From NCBI RefSeq assembly GCF_000526775.1, contig NZ_JAGS01000001.1:744001-808000 (forward strand): a DNA stretch of 64,000 nt, in the 5' to 3' direction. This document shows positions 24,155 through 33,766 of the stretch, piece by piece (positions within the stretch are counted from its first letter, which is position 1; every line of letters begins with the position of its first letter). The DNA comes from Ruminococcus albus AD2013 (GTDB lineage: Bacteria > Bacillota > Clostridia > Oscillospirales > Ruminococcaceae). The notes below the pieces were generated by a model. That model was not told the origin of the DNA, made no database searches, and saw only the letters and a program-made list of their open reading frames with translations. A program made the translations under genes and the position numbers.

Positions 24155-26884
24155 TCAATACAGACAGTAAATATATTTCGCCGAGAGCTTTGATATAATA
24201 TCAAGTTTCTTTGCCACTATATCCTCGGAGATGCTTCTCATTATCTCCTCGGCTTTTGCAGCTTCTTCTTCGGTGATACTGTCTGCGCTCATATTTGCTT
24301 CAACTGCCATTATCGTCAGCTCTGTCAGTTTGTCATCAAGCTGATGTATCCGCTGCTCATGACACTTATTTATCAGCTCATCACATATCTGCATATCTGA
24401 TAGATTTTTCTTGACTTCGATGTGCAGAACAGAGAGATATTTCAGCGAGTAGGTGTATATGGCTGTAACTCTCTTAGCAAGATCTTTTTGCGTGCAGCTT
24501 TCGTGCATCTTATCAAGGCTTCTCTTTCGGTTGATGACAATTGCTGCAAGTCCTGCAACTACAGCGATCAAAGTCATGCCTATAGTTTTCGCCACAGGTG
24601 ATCTTACTATACCGCCGCTTCCATCAGGCTTGCTGCTGTTTTTGCTGTCATATGCAGAGGCATCGCTGTTTTTGCCGTTAGAATTTTTGCCTATCGCTCC
24701 TCTGCCCCCTGACTTGCTGTTGGAACCATTACTGTTATTTTTAGGAGATGTTCTGCTGTTGGTATTGGCTTTGCTGTTGTTCAGAGGTTTTCGGGAACTG
24801 TTATTAATATCAGTTTTGCTGCTGTCGGGCTTGGAAGAACTGCTTGAGAGACTGCTTTCGTCCTTTTTATCTATGCCTTTCTCTTCCTTTGTCAGGTTTG
24901 GGTTGTCCCCATCGTATCCCGGTGTGAACTCCGCCGGCATCCATCCTGCACCTTCAATGAATACTTCTGTCCAGGCATGAGCACATTTGTCTTTTACTAC
25001 CAGTTCGTATCTATCATCGTCCTTGGTTGCTGTCTGCAGCTGTGAGGGAAGTATCATGTAACCTTCGATATATCTTGCGGGATATCCGAATTTTCTAAGC
25101 AGATGAGTACCCGCGGTAGCGTAATAAGTACAATAGCCTTTTTTCTGATTGGTGAGGAAATAGTCGAGAAAATCCTCGCCCTCCGGAGTTTTGCCGGGAT
25201 TTGTATCATAGGTGAACTTATTGTCGCTGAAATAATTCTTTATTGCAGAATATATCTCGTTATATGAGCAATATTCGGGGTCGTCCCTTAGATATTTCTT
25301 GCATATCTCTTTATAAACCGTATTAAGCGAATCGAGATCTACAGGGGTAGTATAATTGTGTTTTACATACTCCTTGTAAAGATTTGTGACATCCTGGAAT
25401 TTTGGAGAAAAATGATCAAGATCTGCACTGACCAGACTATCTGTTCTCATTATCCAGCTCGGAGTACGGAAGGTCTTGTAGTAGACCGTGTAATTCTTGC
25501 TTGACTGGCTTATACGGACATATGAATCGTTGTAGGGTGTCATGCCGCTGTTTTCTCCAAGTGCGGAATATGAATAGCTGTAATCACAACTGTATGGTGC
25601 ATAAACGAATTTTGAGCAGGCACCTTTGATAGTGATATTCATAGCCGAGTCGGATGAACCCGTTGCATCATCTGAATCACTCAGAAGCAGGCTGTCGTAA
25701 TCCTGGATCCATCTTCCGGTTTCAGAAATATCTTCACTTATCTTTTTGATAGTATCGTCAGTTTCAAGTGGCTGCCATTGATTTTCAGCGTAGTCGCCGG
25801 CAACATAACCCCTAAGGTACATGGTGTAGTTGAAAGGTTCGGTGTTGATCACCATTGCCTTTGAACCATTAAAGCTTATACCGTTTGTAGTACCCAGGAT
25901 ACCGCCGTTGGTTCCGCCGACTGTTGTTACACCGAACAGGTTAGAACCGCCGTTAACATCTATAAGAAAATCATCAGCGTGGGTTATATCGAATCTTTCA
26001 GCTGCGTGGTGAAGATTGTATCTCAAATCAGCAAAGGAATCGGGTCGGTAAAAACCGCTGATCTTCGAGAATATAACTACTGCCAGAAATACGGAAGCAG
26101 TAACGATTGCAACGAATTTTATATACATCGTGTAGAATCCTGCTTTGGATTCAGATGATGTGAAGAAGAAAGTCTTTGATTTTTCATGGACAGCGAAAGT
26201 GTTGTTCCTGCCGGCTTTATTGGTAGTGTGGTTTATTATGTTCATAGCCAGCACAGTTATCCATGAAATAAGCATCATAAGCACGGAAACGGTAGGAACA
26301 TCAAATCCGAGATATAATCCAACCTCCAGGATAGGGAAGGTAACGATGAACAGCATCGGAAAATCTATCCTCACCACACAGGCTATTACAGTACCGATCG
26401 CTATAAAAAGTATCACAGCAGAGAAGAAATAATACAAGCCTTGGTTTACTGCGGATGCTGTCGTAAGGTACTCTTTATATACGCCTGTGTTCTGTCCGGG
26501 CAGGTCGCCTTTGGTAAGATATCCGTGGGCAGCTGCCAGAGCGCCGTATTTTATTAGTTTTATTTTTCCTATCAGCGGGACGATGTACATAACACCGACT
26601 ATGCCCGCGCATATTTTTATTATTTTGTGTTTTGAAGCCAGAAGTCCGAAGGCAAGAACGGCTACTGTGCTGTCATAAGCCAGCAGCATCGGGCTGATGT
26701 TTGCATCGGTAAAGCAGTTTCCCAACAGTGCCGCAGAAAATGTAGCTAAGAGGGCGATGATGATCCTGAAAGCGAAGAACAGTCCCGAGGAATGGAGCTG
26801 TGTCAGTCTCATTTCTATATCACCATCTATGCAGATACCCCCGCTGCCGATTAGTCCGGCTTCACTTTTTGTTTTGTTACTCAT
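24155..26884 (-). CDS. TgpA-like membrane transglutaminase-fold protein
   Basis: 909 aa. The N-terminal 250 residues carry about seven membrane helices (with gaps), then an extracytoplasmic region and a transglutaminase-like domain at about 550-670. Its Cys-His-Asp triad is visible as KKGYCTYYATAGTHLLRKFG, HAWTEVFIEGAGWMPAEFTPG and the following Asp/Glu-rich segment. Next comes a Ser/Asn/Lys-rich linker (about 675-760), one more membrane helix and a DUF4129-like C-terminal tail. The order DUF3488-like membrane region, transglutaminase, DUF4129 is that of TgpA. Together with DUF58 and MoxR proteins it forms the widespread cluster thought to act at the cell envelope. Whether it is a protease or a cross-linker is unknown. 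Confidence 0.88.
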   Translation of the reverse strand: MSNKTKSEAGLIGSGGICIDGDIEMRLTQLHSSGLFFAFRIIIALLATFSAALLGNCFTDANISPMLLAYDSTVAVLAFGLLASKHKIIKICAGIVGVMYIVPLIGKIKLIKYGALAAAHGYLTKGDLPGQNTGVYKEYLTTASAVNQGLYYFFSAVILFIAIGTVIACVVRIDFPMLFIVTFPILEVGLYLGFDVPTVSVLMMLISWITVLAMNIINHTTNKAGRNNTFAVHEKSKTFFFTSSESKAGFYTMYIKFVAIVTASVFLAVVIFSKISGFYRPDSFADLRYNLHHAAERFDITHADDFLIDVNGGSNLFGVTTVGGTNGGILGTTNGISFNGSKAMVINTEPFNYTMYLRGYVAGDYAENQWQPLETDDTIKKISEDISETGRWIQDYDSLLLSDSDDATGSSDSAMNITIKGACSKFVYAPYSCDYSYSYSALGENSGMTPYNDSYVRISQSSKNYTVYYKTFRTPSWIMRTDSLVSADLDHFSPKFQDVTNLYKEYVKHNYTTPVDLDSLNTVYKEICKKYLRDDPEYCSYNEIYSAIKNYFSDNKFTYDTNPGKTPEGEDFLDYFLTNQKKGYCTYYATAGTHLLRKFGYPARYIEGYMILPSQLQTATKDDDRYELVVKDKCAHAWTEVFIEGAGWMPAEFTPGYDGDNPNLTKEEKGIDKKDESSLSSSSSKPDSSKTDINNSSRKPLNNSKANTNSRTSPKNNSNGSNSKSGGRGAIGKNSNGKNSDASAYDSKNSSKPDGSGGIVRSPVAKTIGMTLIAVVAGLAAIVINRKRSLDKMHESCTQKDLAKRVTAIYTYSLKYLSVLHIEVKKNLSDMQICDELINKCHEQRIHQLDDKLTELTIMAVEANMSADSITEEEAAKAEEIMRSISEDIVAKKLDIISKLSAKYIYCLY

Positions 26885-26942
26885 TCTGTCACCTTTATCT
26901 TTATCTTAGAGCGTTTATCTGCTCTCATTAGTTTCTCCTCTC

Positions 26943-28136
26943 TTACAGACATAGTTCCCGTATAGAACCATCGAGCTGACCCGGATAAATTGGGATAAGC
27001 TCTGCAAATTCATCATAAAGGGCTGTCTGTGAGACCTTATCTGTCATAAGCAGATACGTATATTTGTGTGCAAGCTCTGCATCACTCATAAGTTCTGTTG
27101 CATTGGGACTGTATCCGGTTGAAATATATATAAGATGTCCGCACTTAACGCTCTCGGAAGTTCCGATATAATCAGTAAGAACTGCGTCCTTTGTATCGTA
27201 TAGTCTTGCCTGCAAAAGCATTCCCACCATCGTGCTGTGACTCTCGTCATCGCTGATGTTCTGCTCGATGGACATCTGTCTGTCAGCGTCGTAGAAAACT
27301 GTCCTGTGGGGAACTTCGTTTTCAAGCAGGTATTCTGACACTGAAGCCACAGTTTCGACCACTGAATCGAACAATGTCAGTTCATCCGCTTTTCCCTCAA
27401 CTTTGGAGAGGTCTACCATCAGCAATATGGAATTTGCTATCGGCAGTGAGTAATCCTTGACCATGGTCTTATCCTGCTTGGCCGAAAGCTTCCAGTGTAT
27501 GCGGTTTAGCTTATCACCCTCCACATAATCTCTTATATCGAATATCTCGGAGGGGTCATCGCCCTTTTGTGTTTTTGAATACTCGTCGCTTTCGAGTCCC
27601 ATATCTGCGTAATTTGCTATCTCGTTTTCAAGCGGGATATAATCGGGGAGTATGGTAACTGTGCAGTTACTATCAGAAAGAAAATTGTTTTTGCTCTTGA
27701 CTTTCATGGTAAATATCTTCAGCATATCCGATATTTTGCACTTTTTTATATTGAAATCCACCGTTCCGCAGTGTATGCCTGATACGCACATTGTCAGCAC
27801 TTGGGTCTCGTGAGGATAAACGGGTGTGTTTATCTTGACGATATTGGTTTTTCCGTCTATCCTGTTTGAATAGGATATCTCGATAAGCAGATTGGGGCAT
27901 GGCAGCATCGAATCGTTGCTTACTTTTATCCGAATGGGTAGTTTAGCAGTTCTGCTGACAACCGACTGCTTATCCGCAAAACCGATCTTAAGCTTTTTGG
28001 CTGTACACAGCGTCATTATGAAAAGTACGATTGGTGTCACCAGCAGAAAAGCAAACAGATAGAAAGAAAATGGGTGTTCATATAATATGTAGAAAAATAC
28101 AGAAGCTATCAGCAGTACCGTGTATAAAAATGGCAT
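26943..28136 (-). CDS. DUF58 domain membrane protein
   Basis: 397 aa. Two N-terminal membrane helices (about 3-20 and 25-43), a beta-rich region, and the DUF58 signature DPSEIFDIRDYVEGDKLNRIHWKLSAKQDKTMVKDY (see about 198-232, shown here by its key residues R-D-Y, G-D, I-H-W and K). After it lies a VWA-like fold, with LLMVDLS in place of a full DxSxS metal site. DUF58 proteins pair with MoxR AAA+ ATPases. It lies 15 nt after moxR and 58 nt before the transglutaminase gene. Confidence 0.9.
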   Translation of the reverse strand: MPFLYTVLLIASVFFYILYEHPFSFYLFAFLLVTPIVLFIMTLCTAKKLKIGFADKQSVVSRTAKLPIRIKVSNDSMLPCPNLLIEISYSNRIDGKTNIVKINTPVYPHETQVLTMCVSGIHCGTVDFNIKKCKISDMLKIFTMKVKSKNNFLSDSNCTVTILPDYIPLENEIANYADMGLESDEYSKTQKGDDPSEIFDIRDYVEGDKLNRIHWKLSAKQDKTMVKDYSLPIANSILLMVDLSKVEGKADELTLFDSVVETVASVSEYLLENEVPHRTVFYDADRQMSIEQNISDDESHSTMVGMLLQARLYDTKDAVLTDYIGTSESVKCGHLIYISTGYSPNATELMSDAELAHKYTYLLMTDKVSQTALYDEFAELIPIYPGQLDGSIRELCL

Positions 28137-28151
28137 GGCATTTCTCCTGTA

Positions 28152-29120
28152 TTATCTTGCAACTCTGGGCACTTCAACGGTGCTGAGTATATCTCTGAGC
28201 ACCTGTTCACCGGTCACGCCGTTTATCTTTGCCTTTGAATTGAAAACTACTCTGTGCAGCACAACATCGTTGAATGTATAAGCGACATCATCGGGGATAA
28301 CATAATCTCTGCCCTTTAGGAGCGCTGTTGCTTTTGTCATTCTCAGCAGTGCGATGGTTCCTCTGGGTGAAAGACCCAGTTTGATGAACTGGTGGTTTCT
28401 TGTGGCAGCAGCAAGTCTTGCAATATAGTCTATAACCTGATCGGCTATATATATATTCTCAACTTCGTGTCTTGCCTTGATGATATCCTCGGCATTTACC
28501 ACAGGATTTACGCTGTCAACAGGAACAAGACTCTGCTTAGCTTTAAGCATCATTACTTCGTTTTCTACCGAGGGATAACCCATGGTCAGCCTTACGATAA
28601 ATCTATCCATCTGAGACTCGGGAAGCATCTGTGTACCGATCGAACCTATGGGGTTCTGTGTTGCGATAACTATGTAAGGGTCGGGAGCTTTTCTTGTAAC
28701 TCCGTCAACAGTTACCTTGCCCTCTTCCATTATCTCCAGCAGTGCTGACTGAGTCTTTGAAGAAGTTCTGTTGATCTCATCTGCAAGGAACAGGTTTGTA
28801 AGGGCAGCGCCCTGTTTGTATTCAAAACGCTGTGTCTGCTTATTGAGGATATTGAAGCCTGTTACATCGGTAGGCAGAACATCCGGTGTGAACTGCAGAC
28901 GCTTGTAATCCAACGACAATGCTTTGGAAAGCGCTACAGCGAGAGTAGTTTTACCAACGCCTGGGATATCCTCTATCAGGATATGACCTCCTGCAAGTAT
29001 CGAAAGCAGGACTTTGATTATGATCTCATCCTTGCCTATGATGACTTTTTTTACCTCTCCTATAACGTTCTGCGACATGGCGAGGACAGCACGCTGTCCC
29101 TCTGTAAGATTTGTGCTCAT
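28152..29120 (-). CDS. MoxR-family AAA+ ATPase
   Basis: 322 aa, AAA+ ATPase of the MoxR class, thought to act as a chaperone assembling or activating VWA/DUF58-type partners. Walker A is in IEDIPGVGKTTLAVAL, Walker B LFLADEINRTSSKTQSALLE, sensor 1 VIATQNPIG, and sensor 2 within LGLSPRGTIALLRMTKA. The length is typical. GGAG is correctly spaced before the ATG. It is the first gene of the operon with the DUF58 and transglutaminase proteins and has its own promoter. Confidence 0.95.
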   Translation of the reverse strand: MSTNLTEGQRAVLAMSQNVIGEVKKVIIGKDEIIIKVLLSILAGGHILIEDIPGVGKTTLAVALSKALSLDYKRLQFTPDVLPTDVTGFNILNKQTQRFEYKQGAALTNLFLADEINRTSSKTQSALLEIMEEGKVTVDGVTRKAPDPYIVIATQNPIGSIGTQMLPESQMDRFIVRLTMGYPSVENEVMMLKAKQSLVPVDSVNPVVNAEDIIKARHEVENIYIADQVIDYIARLAAATRNHQFIKLGLSPRGTIALLRMTKATALLKGRDYVIPDDVAYTFNDVVLHRVVFNSKAKINGVTGEQVLRDILSTVEVPRVAR

Positions 29121-29165
29121 TCATGATTCTCCTATCTTTTTATAATAATGACTACATATGTAATT

Positions 29166-29194
29166 ATTATAACATATTTCTTGATTATTTTCAA
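29166..29194 (-). promoter_or_regulatory. Sigma-A promoter of the moxR operon
   Basis: Minus strand TTGAAA, 17 bp, TATAAT, about 45 bp before the start codon. Confidence 0.75.
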
Positions 29195-29282
29195 GTACTA
29201 ACGCACAGATTTTATCCGATTGTCACATTGTTGTTAACTTGTGTATGAGTTTGTTGAATGTCTGAAAAAATTATAAAATGAC

Positions 29283-29311
29283 TTGTAATTTAAAGTCGAA
29301 TGTGTTATAAT
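29283..29311 (+). promoter_or_regulatory. Sigma-A promoter of the dehydratase-activase pair
   Basis: TTGTAA, 17 bp, TATAAT, about 35 bp ahead of the ATG at 29347. Confidence 0.7.
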
Positions 29312-29346
29312 AAAACTAATTTGTAATTTCTGCGGAGGTTTTTTTC

Positions 29347-32325
29347 ATGTGTATGACCTATGACCTTGGAATCGATGTTGGTTCCACAACAGTCAAGACA
29401 GTTATCACCCTTGATGGTGAATTCATATACAACAGATATGAACGTCATTTTTCCCGTGTCAGAGAAACGGTAGCGGAACAGCTGAAGCTTATCAGAAAAA
29501 GCTATCCCGATGACAAGTTCCGTATCGCCATAACAGGTTCGGCGGGTCTCGGAATAGCAGAGGCTTGCGGGATACCATTTGTTCAAGAAGTCTTTTCTGC
29601 CTTTGTTGCGGTCAACAAGACTTATCCCGATGCTGATGTTGTTATCGAGCTGGGCGGTGAGGACGCTAAGATAATCTTCCTGACAGGCGGTGTCGAGCAG
29701 CGTATGAATGGTTCCTGCGCAGGCGGTACAGGTGCTTTCATCGACCAGATGGCAGGACTTCTCGGTGTTACTCCCGATGATATGAACGATCTCGCTTTAA
29801 AAGCCGAAAAGACCTATCCCATCGCTTCAAGATGCGGAGTTTTTGCAAAGTCGGATATACAGCCACTGCTGAATCAGGGCGCTAAAAAGGAAGATATCTC
29901 CGCTTCTATTTTTCAGGCTGTGGTAGACCAGACTGTTTCTGGTCTTGCACAGGGAAGAAAGATAGCCGGCAAGGTGCTTTTCCTCGGAGGACCTCTGACT
30001 TACCTCAGCGCACTTCGCCAGACTTTCAAGACAACATTATCACTCAGCGATGATATGGCTATCTTACCTGAAAAATCGTCCTGCTACATCGCTTATGGTG
30101 CGGCTCTCCATGCTCATGACCTTTCCGATGGACTGACCATCGATGAGGCTCTTGAAAAGATCACAAATGCCAAGACCAATGACAATATAGTTGTCGGCAG
30201 GAGACTGTTTGAATCTCAGGAGGAATATGCAGAATTTATTGAGCGTCATAAAAAGTCCGACCTTAAATATGAAGATATCGTTACCTATGAGGGTGATGCA
30301 TATCTTGGCATAGATGCGGGTTCCACTACAACAAAACTGGTACTGATAACTCCCGAGGGCAGACTGCTTTATCAACATTACTGCTCAAATCAGGGTCAGC
30401 CCCTTGATATCATCGCTTCAAAATTGAAGGACATCTATCGTCTTGCCGGTGATAAGCTGAATATAAAGGCTTCAGCTGTTACAGGCTACGGCGAAGAACT
30501 TATTAAAGCTGGACTCGGTGTTGATTTTGGCATAGTCGAGACTGTTGCTCACTATAAGGCTGCTGCGTATTTCTGTCCCGATGTTGATTTCATCATCGAT
30601 ATAGGCGGACAGGATATAAAATGTTTCAAGATAAAGAATAATGCCATCGACAGTATAATGCTGAATGAAGCTTGTTCTTCCGGCTGCGGATCTTTCATAC
30701 AGACCTTCGCTGGTGCTATGGGCTACGATATTGCGCATTTTGCACAGCTTGGTCTTTTCGCAAAAGCCCCTGTTGAACTGGGTTCAAGATGTACCGTGTT
30801 CATGAACAGTTCCGTAAAGCAGGCACAGAAGGACGGAGCAACTGTTGAGGACATCTCTGCGGGACTTTCGGCTTCTATCATCAAGAATGCCGTATATAAA
30901 GTTATAAGAGCAAAATCGATCGAAGAGCTTGGACAGAATATAGTTGTTCAGGGCGGAACGTTCCTGAATGATGCTGTTCTGCGTTCCTTTGAACAGGAGT
31001 TGGGCAGAAACGTTATCCGTCCTGCTATTGCAGGACTTATGGGCGCTCTTGGCTGTGCTTTGTTTGCAATGGAGAAATCAGAGGGGTCTCTTGATCATTC
31101 GGGTTTGATAAGCAAAGAAGACCTCGATTCATTTACATATACTTCACGTGCTTTACAATGCGGCGGATGCGGTGCTCACTGCAATCTGACAGTTATTAAA
31201 TTCAATGATGGTCATAGATTTGTAGCAGGAAACCGCTGTGAAAAAGGCGCAGGTATAAAGATAACCGACCGCACCGAAAATATGATAGAATATAAGTATA
31301 ACTACATCAGGGAGCTTGAAAATAAAAAGACACGCATGAAGCCTATCGCAACAGTGGGATTGCCTATGTGCCTGTCCTATTATGACCTTATGCCTTTCTT
31401 TGTACAACTCTTTACTGACTTGGGATTTAAACCAGTGTTCTCCGAGGAGTCCACCAGAGAGACTTACTACAAGGGTCAGCAGACTATCCCATCAGATACC
31501 GTGTGCTATCCTGCAAAGCTTGCCCACGGTCATATCGAGAGCTTGCTTGAAAAGGGCGTTGATTTCATATTCTATCCATGTATGAGCTATAATATCGACG
31601 AGGGTGGTTCTGATAACCACTTCAACTGTCCTGTTGTTGCATATTATCCCGAGCTTCTTAAAGCAAATAATGACAAACTCACAGAGGATAATTTTATAGC
31701 GCCCTATATTGATCTGAATAATAAGGGTCACGTTGCCAAGGCTATGGCGAAAGCACTTAAAAAGTTCGGTATATCCGCAAAACAGGTGATGAGTCTGCTT
31801 AACAGGGCTTACTCTGCGCAGATAGATTTCCGCCGTGATATAAAGGGAAAAGCGCAGGAGATAATCCGTGAAGCACGAAGCAAAGGTCAGAAGATAATCG
31901 TTATCGCAGGAAGACCTTACCACATCGACCCTGAGATAAATCACGGCATACACAAGCTGATAGCTTCCCTTGGCTTTGCAGTCATCACCGAGGACAGCGT
32001 TGCAAGTCTTGTTGATACTCCCGCGCTTGATGTCCTTAATCAGTGGACTTATCATTCAAGAATGTACCGCGCAGCAAAATATGTCTGCGAGAATGATGAT
32101 ATGCAGATGGTACAGCTCGTAAGCTTCGGCTGCGGTATCGATGCTGTTACCACCGACGAGGTCAGGGCTGTGCTTGAAGAACAGGGCAAGCTCTACACTC
32201 AGCTTAAAATAGATGAGATAACCAATCTTGGTGCTGCCAAGATAAGACTGCGTTCTCTTGCGGCAGCACTTGAAGAAAAAGATGCACAGGCTGCCCGAAA
32301 GAAGAAAAAGCAGTCAGTTGTCTGA
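29347..32325 (+). CDS. 2-hydroxyacyl-CoA dehydratase activase-type ATPase, double domain, with DUF2229-like region
   Basis: 992 aa. Two tandem BadF/HgdC-type ATPase domains: one at about 3-270 (LGIDVGSTTVKT) and one at about 318-575 (YLGIDAGSTTTKLVL). Each keeps two cysteines equivalent to those that bind the [4Fe-4S] cluster in HgdC: NGSCAGGTGAF with SRCGVFAKS in the first, EACSSGCGSF with SRCTVFMNS in the second. A Cys cluster CGGCGAHCNL ... NRCEKG follows, then a DUF2229-like dehydratase-related region to the end. HgdC-type activases transfer an electron to a dehydratase using ATP. Here the substrate is unknown, and such large proteins occur in many anaerobes without a fermentation role assigned. 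The next gene continues the same protein type. Confidence 0.85.
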   Translation: MCMTYDLGIDVGSTTVKTVITLDGEFIYNRYERHFSRVRETVAEQLKLIRKSYPDDKFRIAITGSAGLGIAEACGIPFVQEVFSAFVAVNKTYPDADVVIELGGEDAKIIFLTGGVEQRMNGSCAGGTGAFIDQMAGLLGVTPDDMNDLALKAEKTYPIASRCGVFAKSDIQPLLNQGAKKEDISASIFQAVVDQTVSGLAQGRKIAGKVLFLGGPLTYLSALRQTFKTTLSLSDDMAILPEKSSCYIAYGAALHAHDLSDGLTIDEALEKITNAKTNDNIVVGRRLFESQEEYAEFIERHKKSDLKYEDIVTYEGDAYLGIDAGSTTTKLVLITPEGRLLYQHYCSNQGQPLDIIASKLKDIYRLAGDKLNIKASAVTGYGEELIKAGLGVDFGIVETVAHYKAAAYFCPDVDFIIDIGGQDIKCFKIKNNAIDSIMLNEACSSGCGSFIQTFAGAMGYDIAHFAQLGLFAKAPVELGSRCTVFMNSSVKQAQKDGATVEDISAGLSASIIKNAVYKVIRAKSIEELGQNIVVQGGTFLNDAVLRSFEQELGRNVIRPAIAGLMGALGCALFAMEKSEGSLDHSGLISKEDLDSFTYTSRALQCGGCGAHCNLTVIKFNDGHRFVAGNRCEKGAGIKITDRTENMIEYKYNYIRELENKKTRMKPIATVGLPMCLSYYDLMPFFVQLFTDLGFKPVFSEESTRETYYKGQQTIPSDTVCYPAKLAHGHIESLLEKGVDFIFYPCMSYNIDEGGSDNHFNCPVVAYYPELLKANNDKLTEDNFIAPYIDLNNKGHVAKAMAKALKKFGISAKQVMSLLNRAYSAQIDFRRDIKGKAQEIIREARSKGQKIIVIAGRPYHIDPEINHGIHKLIASLGFAVITEDSVASLVDTPALDVLNQWTYHSRMYRAAKYVCENDDMQMVQLVSFGCGIDAVTTDEVRAVLEEQGKLYTQLKIDEITNLGAAKIRLRSLAAALEEKDAQAARKKKKQSVV

Positions 32326-32361
32326 TAATGGGTCATCTCTTGTTTATTTGGAGGAATAGAA

Positions 32362-33633
32362 ATGTCTGAGACAAATTCATGCAGCATCCCTCATTCGGGA
32401 TCTGACCGAGTACATAAGTCATACTTTGATAAATCCAGAAAATCTGATTATCTTGTACTTGTTCCCGATATGCTGCCGATACACTTCAAGCTGATAATGG
32501 CTATATACGAACAGTACGGTTATAGAATGGAACTTTTGCAGACTTCTACAAGAAGCGTCATTGATGAGGGCCTGAAAAATGTCCATAACGATACCTGTTA
32601 TCCTGCACTGTTGGTAATAGGTCAGTTCATGGATGCGCTTAAAAGCGGAAAGTATGATCCCGATCATACTGCGCTGCTTATCTCACAGACGGGAGGCGGA
32701 TGCAGGGCATCTAACTATATCCATCTGCTGAGAAAGGCGCTGTCAACCACTTTCCCTCAGGTGCCTGTGCTTTCTTTGAATTTCAGCGGACTTGAAAAGG
32801 ACGCTTCCATCGAGGTTTCACCTGCTATCGCACTGAAGCTGATATACGCGGTTCTTTACGGTGATATGCTGATGCTGCTTTACAACCAGTGCAAGCCTTA
32901 TGAGATAGAGCCTAATTCTACCGATGAACTGCTTGCAAGATGGCAGCATCGTCTTGGTAAACTTTTCCATACAAAACGTGATTTTATGAGCACCGCAAAG
33001 CTTTACCGTGCTATGCTCAGAGATTTCGCTGCACTTCCAAGAACCAAGGTCAAGAAGCCCAAGGTGGGTATTGTCGGCGAAATTTATGTCAAGTATTCAC
33101 CCCTTGCTAATAACCATCTCAACGAATTTCTGCTTAGTGAGGGCTGTGAGCCTAATGTTCCGGGGCTTCTGGACTTTGTTATGTATTGTGCATCTGATGC
33201 CGTGAACGATAAGAGACTTTATGATAAAAATCCCAAGAAATCGCTTATATTCGGTATCGGTTACGATGTGCTGTATAAGTTCCAGAAACAGCAGATAAAG
33301 ATAATCAACGAGCAGGGAATATTCCAGCCGCCCCATGATTTTGAGCATTTGCGCCGCTGTGCTGACAAATATATCAATCAGGGAGTAAAGATGGGCGAGG
33401 GCTGGCTGATAACAGCTGAAATGGCGGCTCTTGCTGAAACAGGTACTAAGAACATCATATGCACTCAGCCTTTTGGCTGTCTGCCTAACCATATAGTTGC
33501 AAAGGGAAGTGCCCGCGTGATAAAGCAGGCGTATCCGGATGCAAACATAGTTGCTATCGACTATGACCCGGGTGCAACTAAAGTCAATCAGGAGAACCGT
33601 ATCAAGCTGATGCTTGCCAATGCGGTTTTATAA
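32362..33633 (+). CDS. 2-hydroxyacyl-CoA dehydratase-like protein, partner of the double activase
   Basis: 423 aa, starting 36 nt after the 992-aa gene with its own GGAGG. It resembles the C-terminal dehydratase-like part of the large activase proteins: DTCYPALLVIGQFMDAL, SQTGGGCRASNYIHLLRKAL with a conserved Cys, VGIVGEIYVKYSPLANN and NIICTQPFGCLPNHIVAKG with Cys pairs. In related bacteria these parts are, to my knowledge, often in one polypeptide of about 1400 residues (992 + 423 = 1415). Here there is a proper stop, spacer and ribosome-binding site, so the split looks real and not a sequencing frameshift. A cluster-bearing subunit acting with the first protein is likely. Confidence 0.82.
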   Translation: MSETNSCSIPHSGSDRVHKSYFDKSRKSDYLVLVPDMLPIHFKLIMAIYEQYGYRMELLQTSTRSVIDEGLKNVHNDTCYPALLVIGQFMDALKSGKYDPDHTALLISQTGGGCRASNYIHLLRKALSTTFPQVPVLSLNFSGLEKDASIEVSPAIALKLIYAVLYGDMLMLLYNQCKPYEIEPNSTDELLARWQHRLGKLFHTKRDFMSTAKLYRAMLRDFAALPRTKVKKPKVGIVGEIYVKYSPLANNHLNEFLLSEGCEPNVPGLLDFVMYCASDAVNDKRLYDKNPKKSLIFGIGYDVLYKFQKQQIKIINEQGIFQPPHDFEHLRRCADKYINQGVKMGEGWLITAEMAALAETGTKNIICTQPFGCLPNHIVAKGSARVIKQAYPDANIVAIDYDPGATKVNQENRIKLMLANAVL

Positions 33634-33643
33634 GTGTATTTTC

Positions 33644-33672
33644 GGGCAGTCTGGGGGCTGTCCGTCTTTTTT
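33644..33672 (+). terminator. Probable terminator after the dehydratase-like gene
   Basis: GGGCAG, G-rich loop, CTGTCC with one G-U pair, then GTCTTTTTT. Confidence 0.6.
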
Positions 33673-33766
33673 AGGAATATTTTTCCTTTCGGGGGTTGAA
33701 AATATCTGAAGAATGGTGTATAATCTGAAATATAATATTTTAAAATAAAAAAAGGAGTTGTACATC

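Noticed and set aside
24640..24860. Low-complexity Ser/Asn/Lys-coding tract as a tandem DNA repeat
   Set aside because: It is a linker in the transglutaminase-like protein. The codons vary and I see no exact repeat unit.
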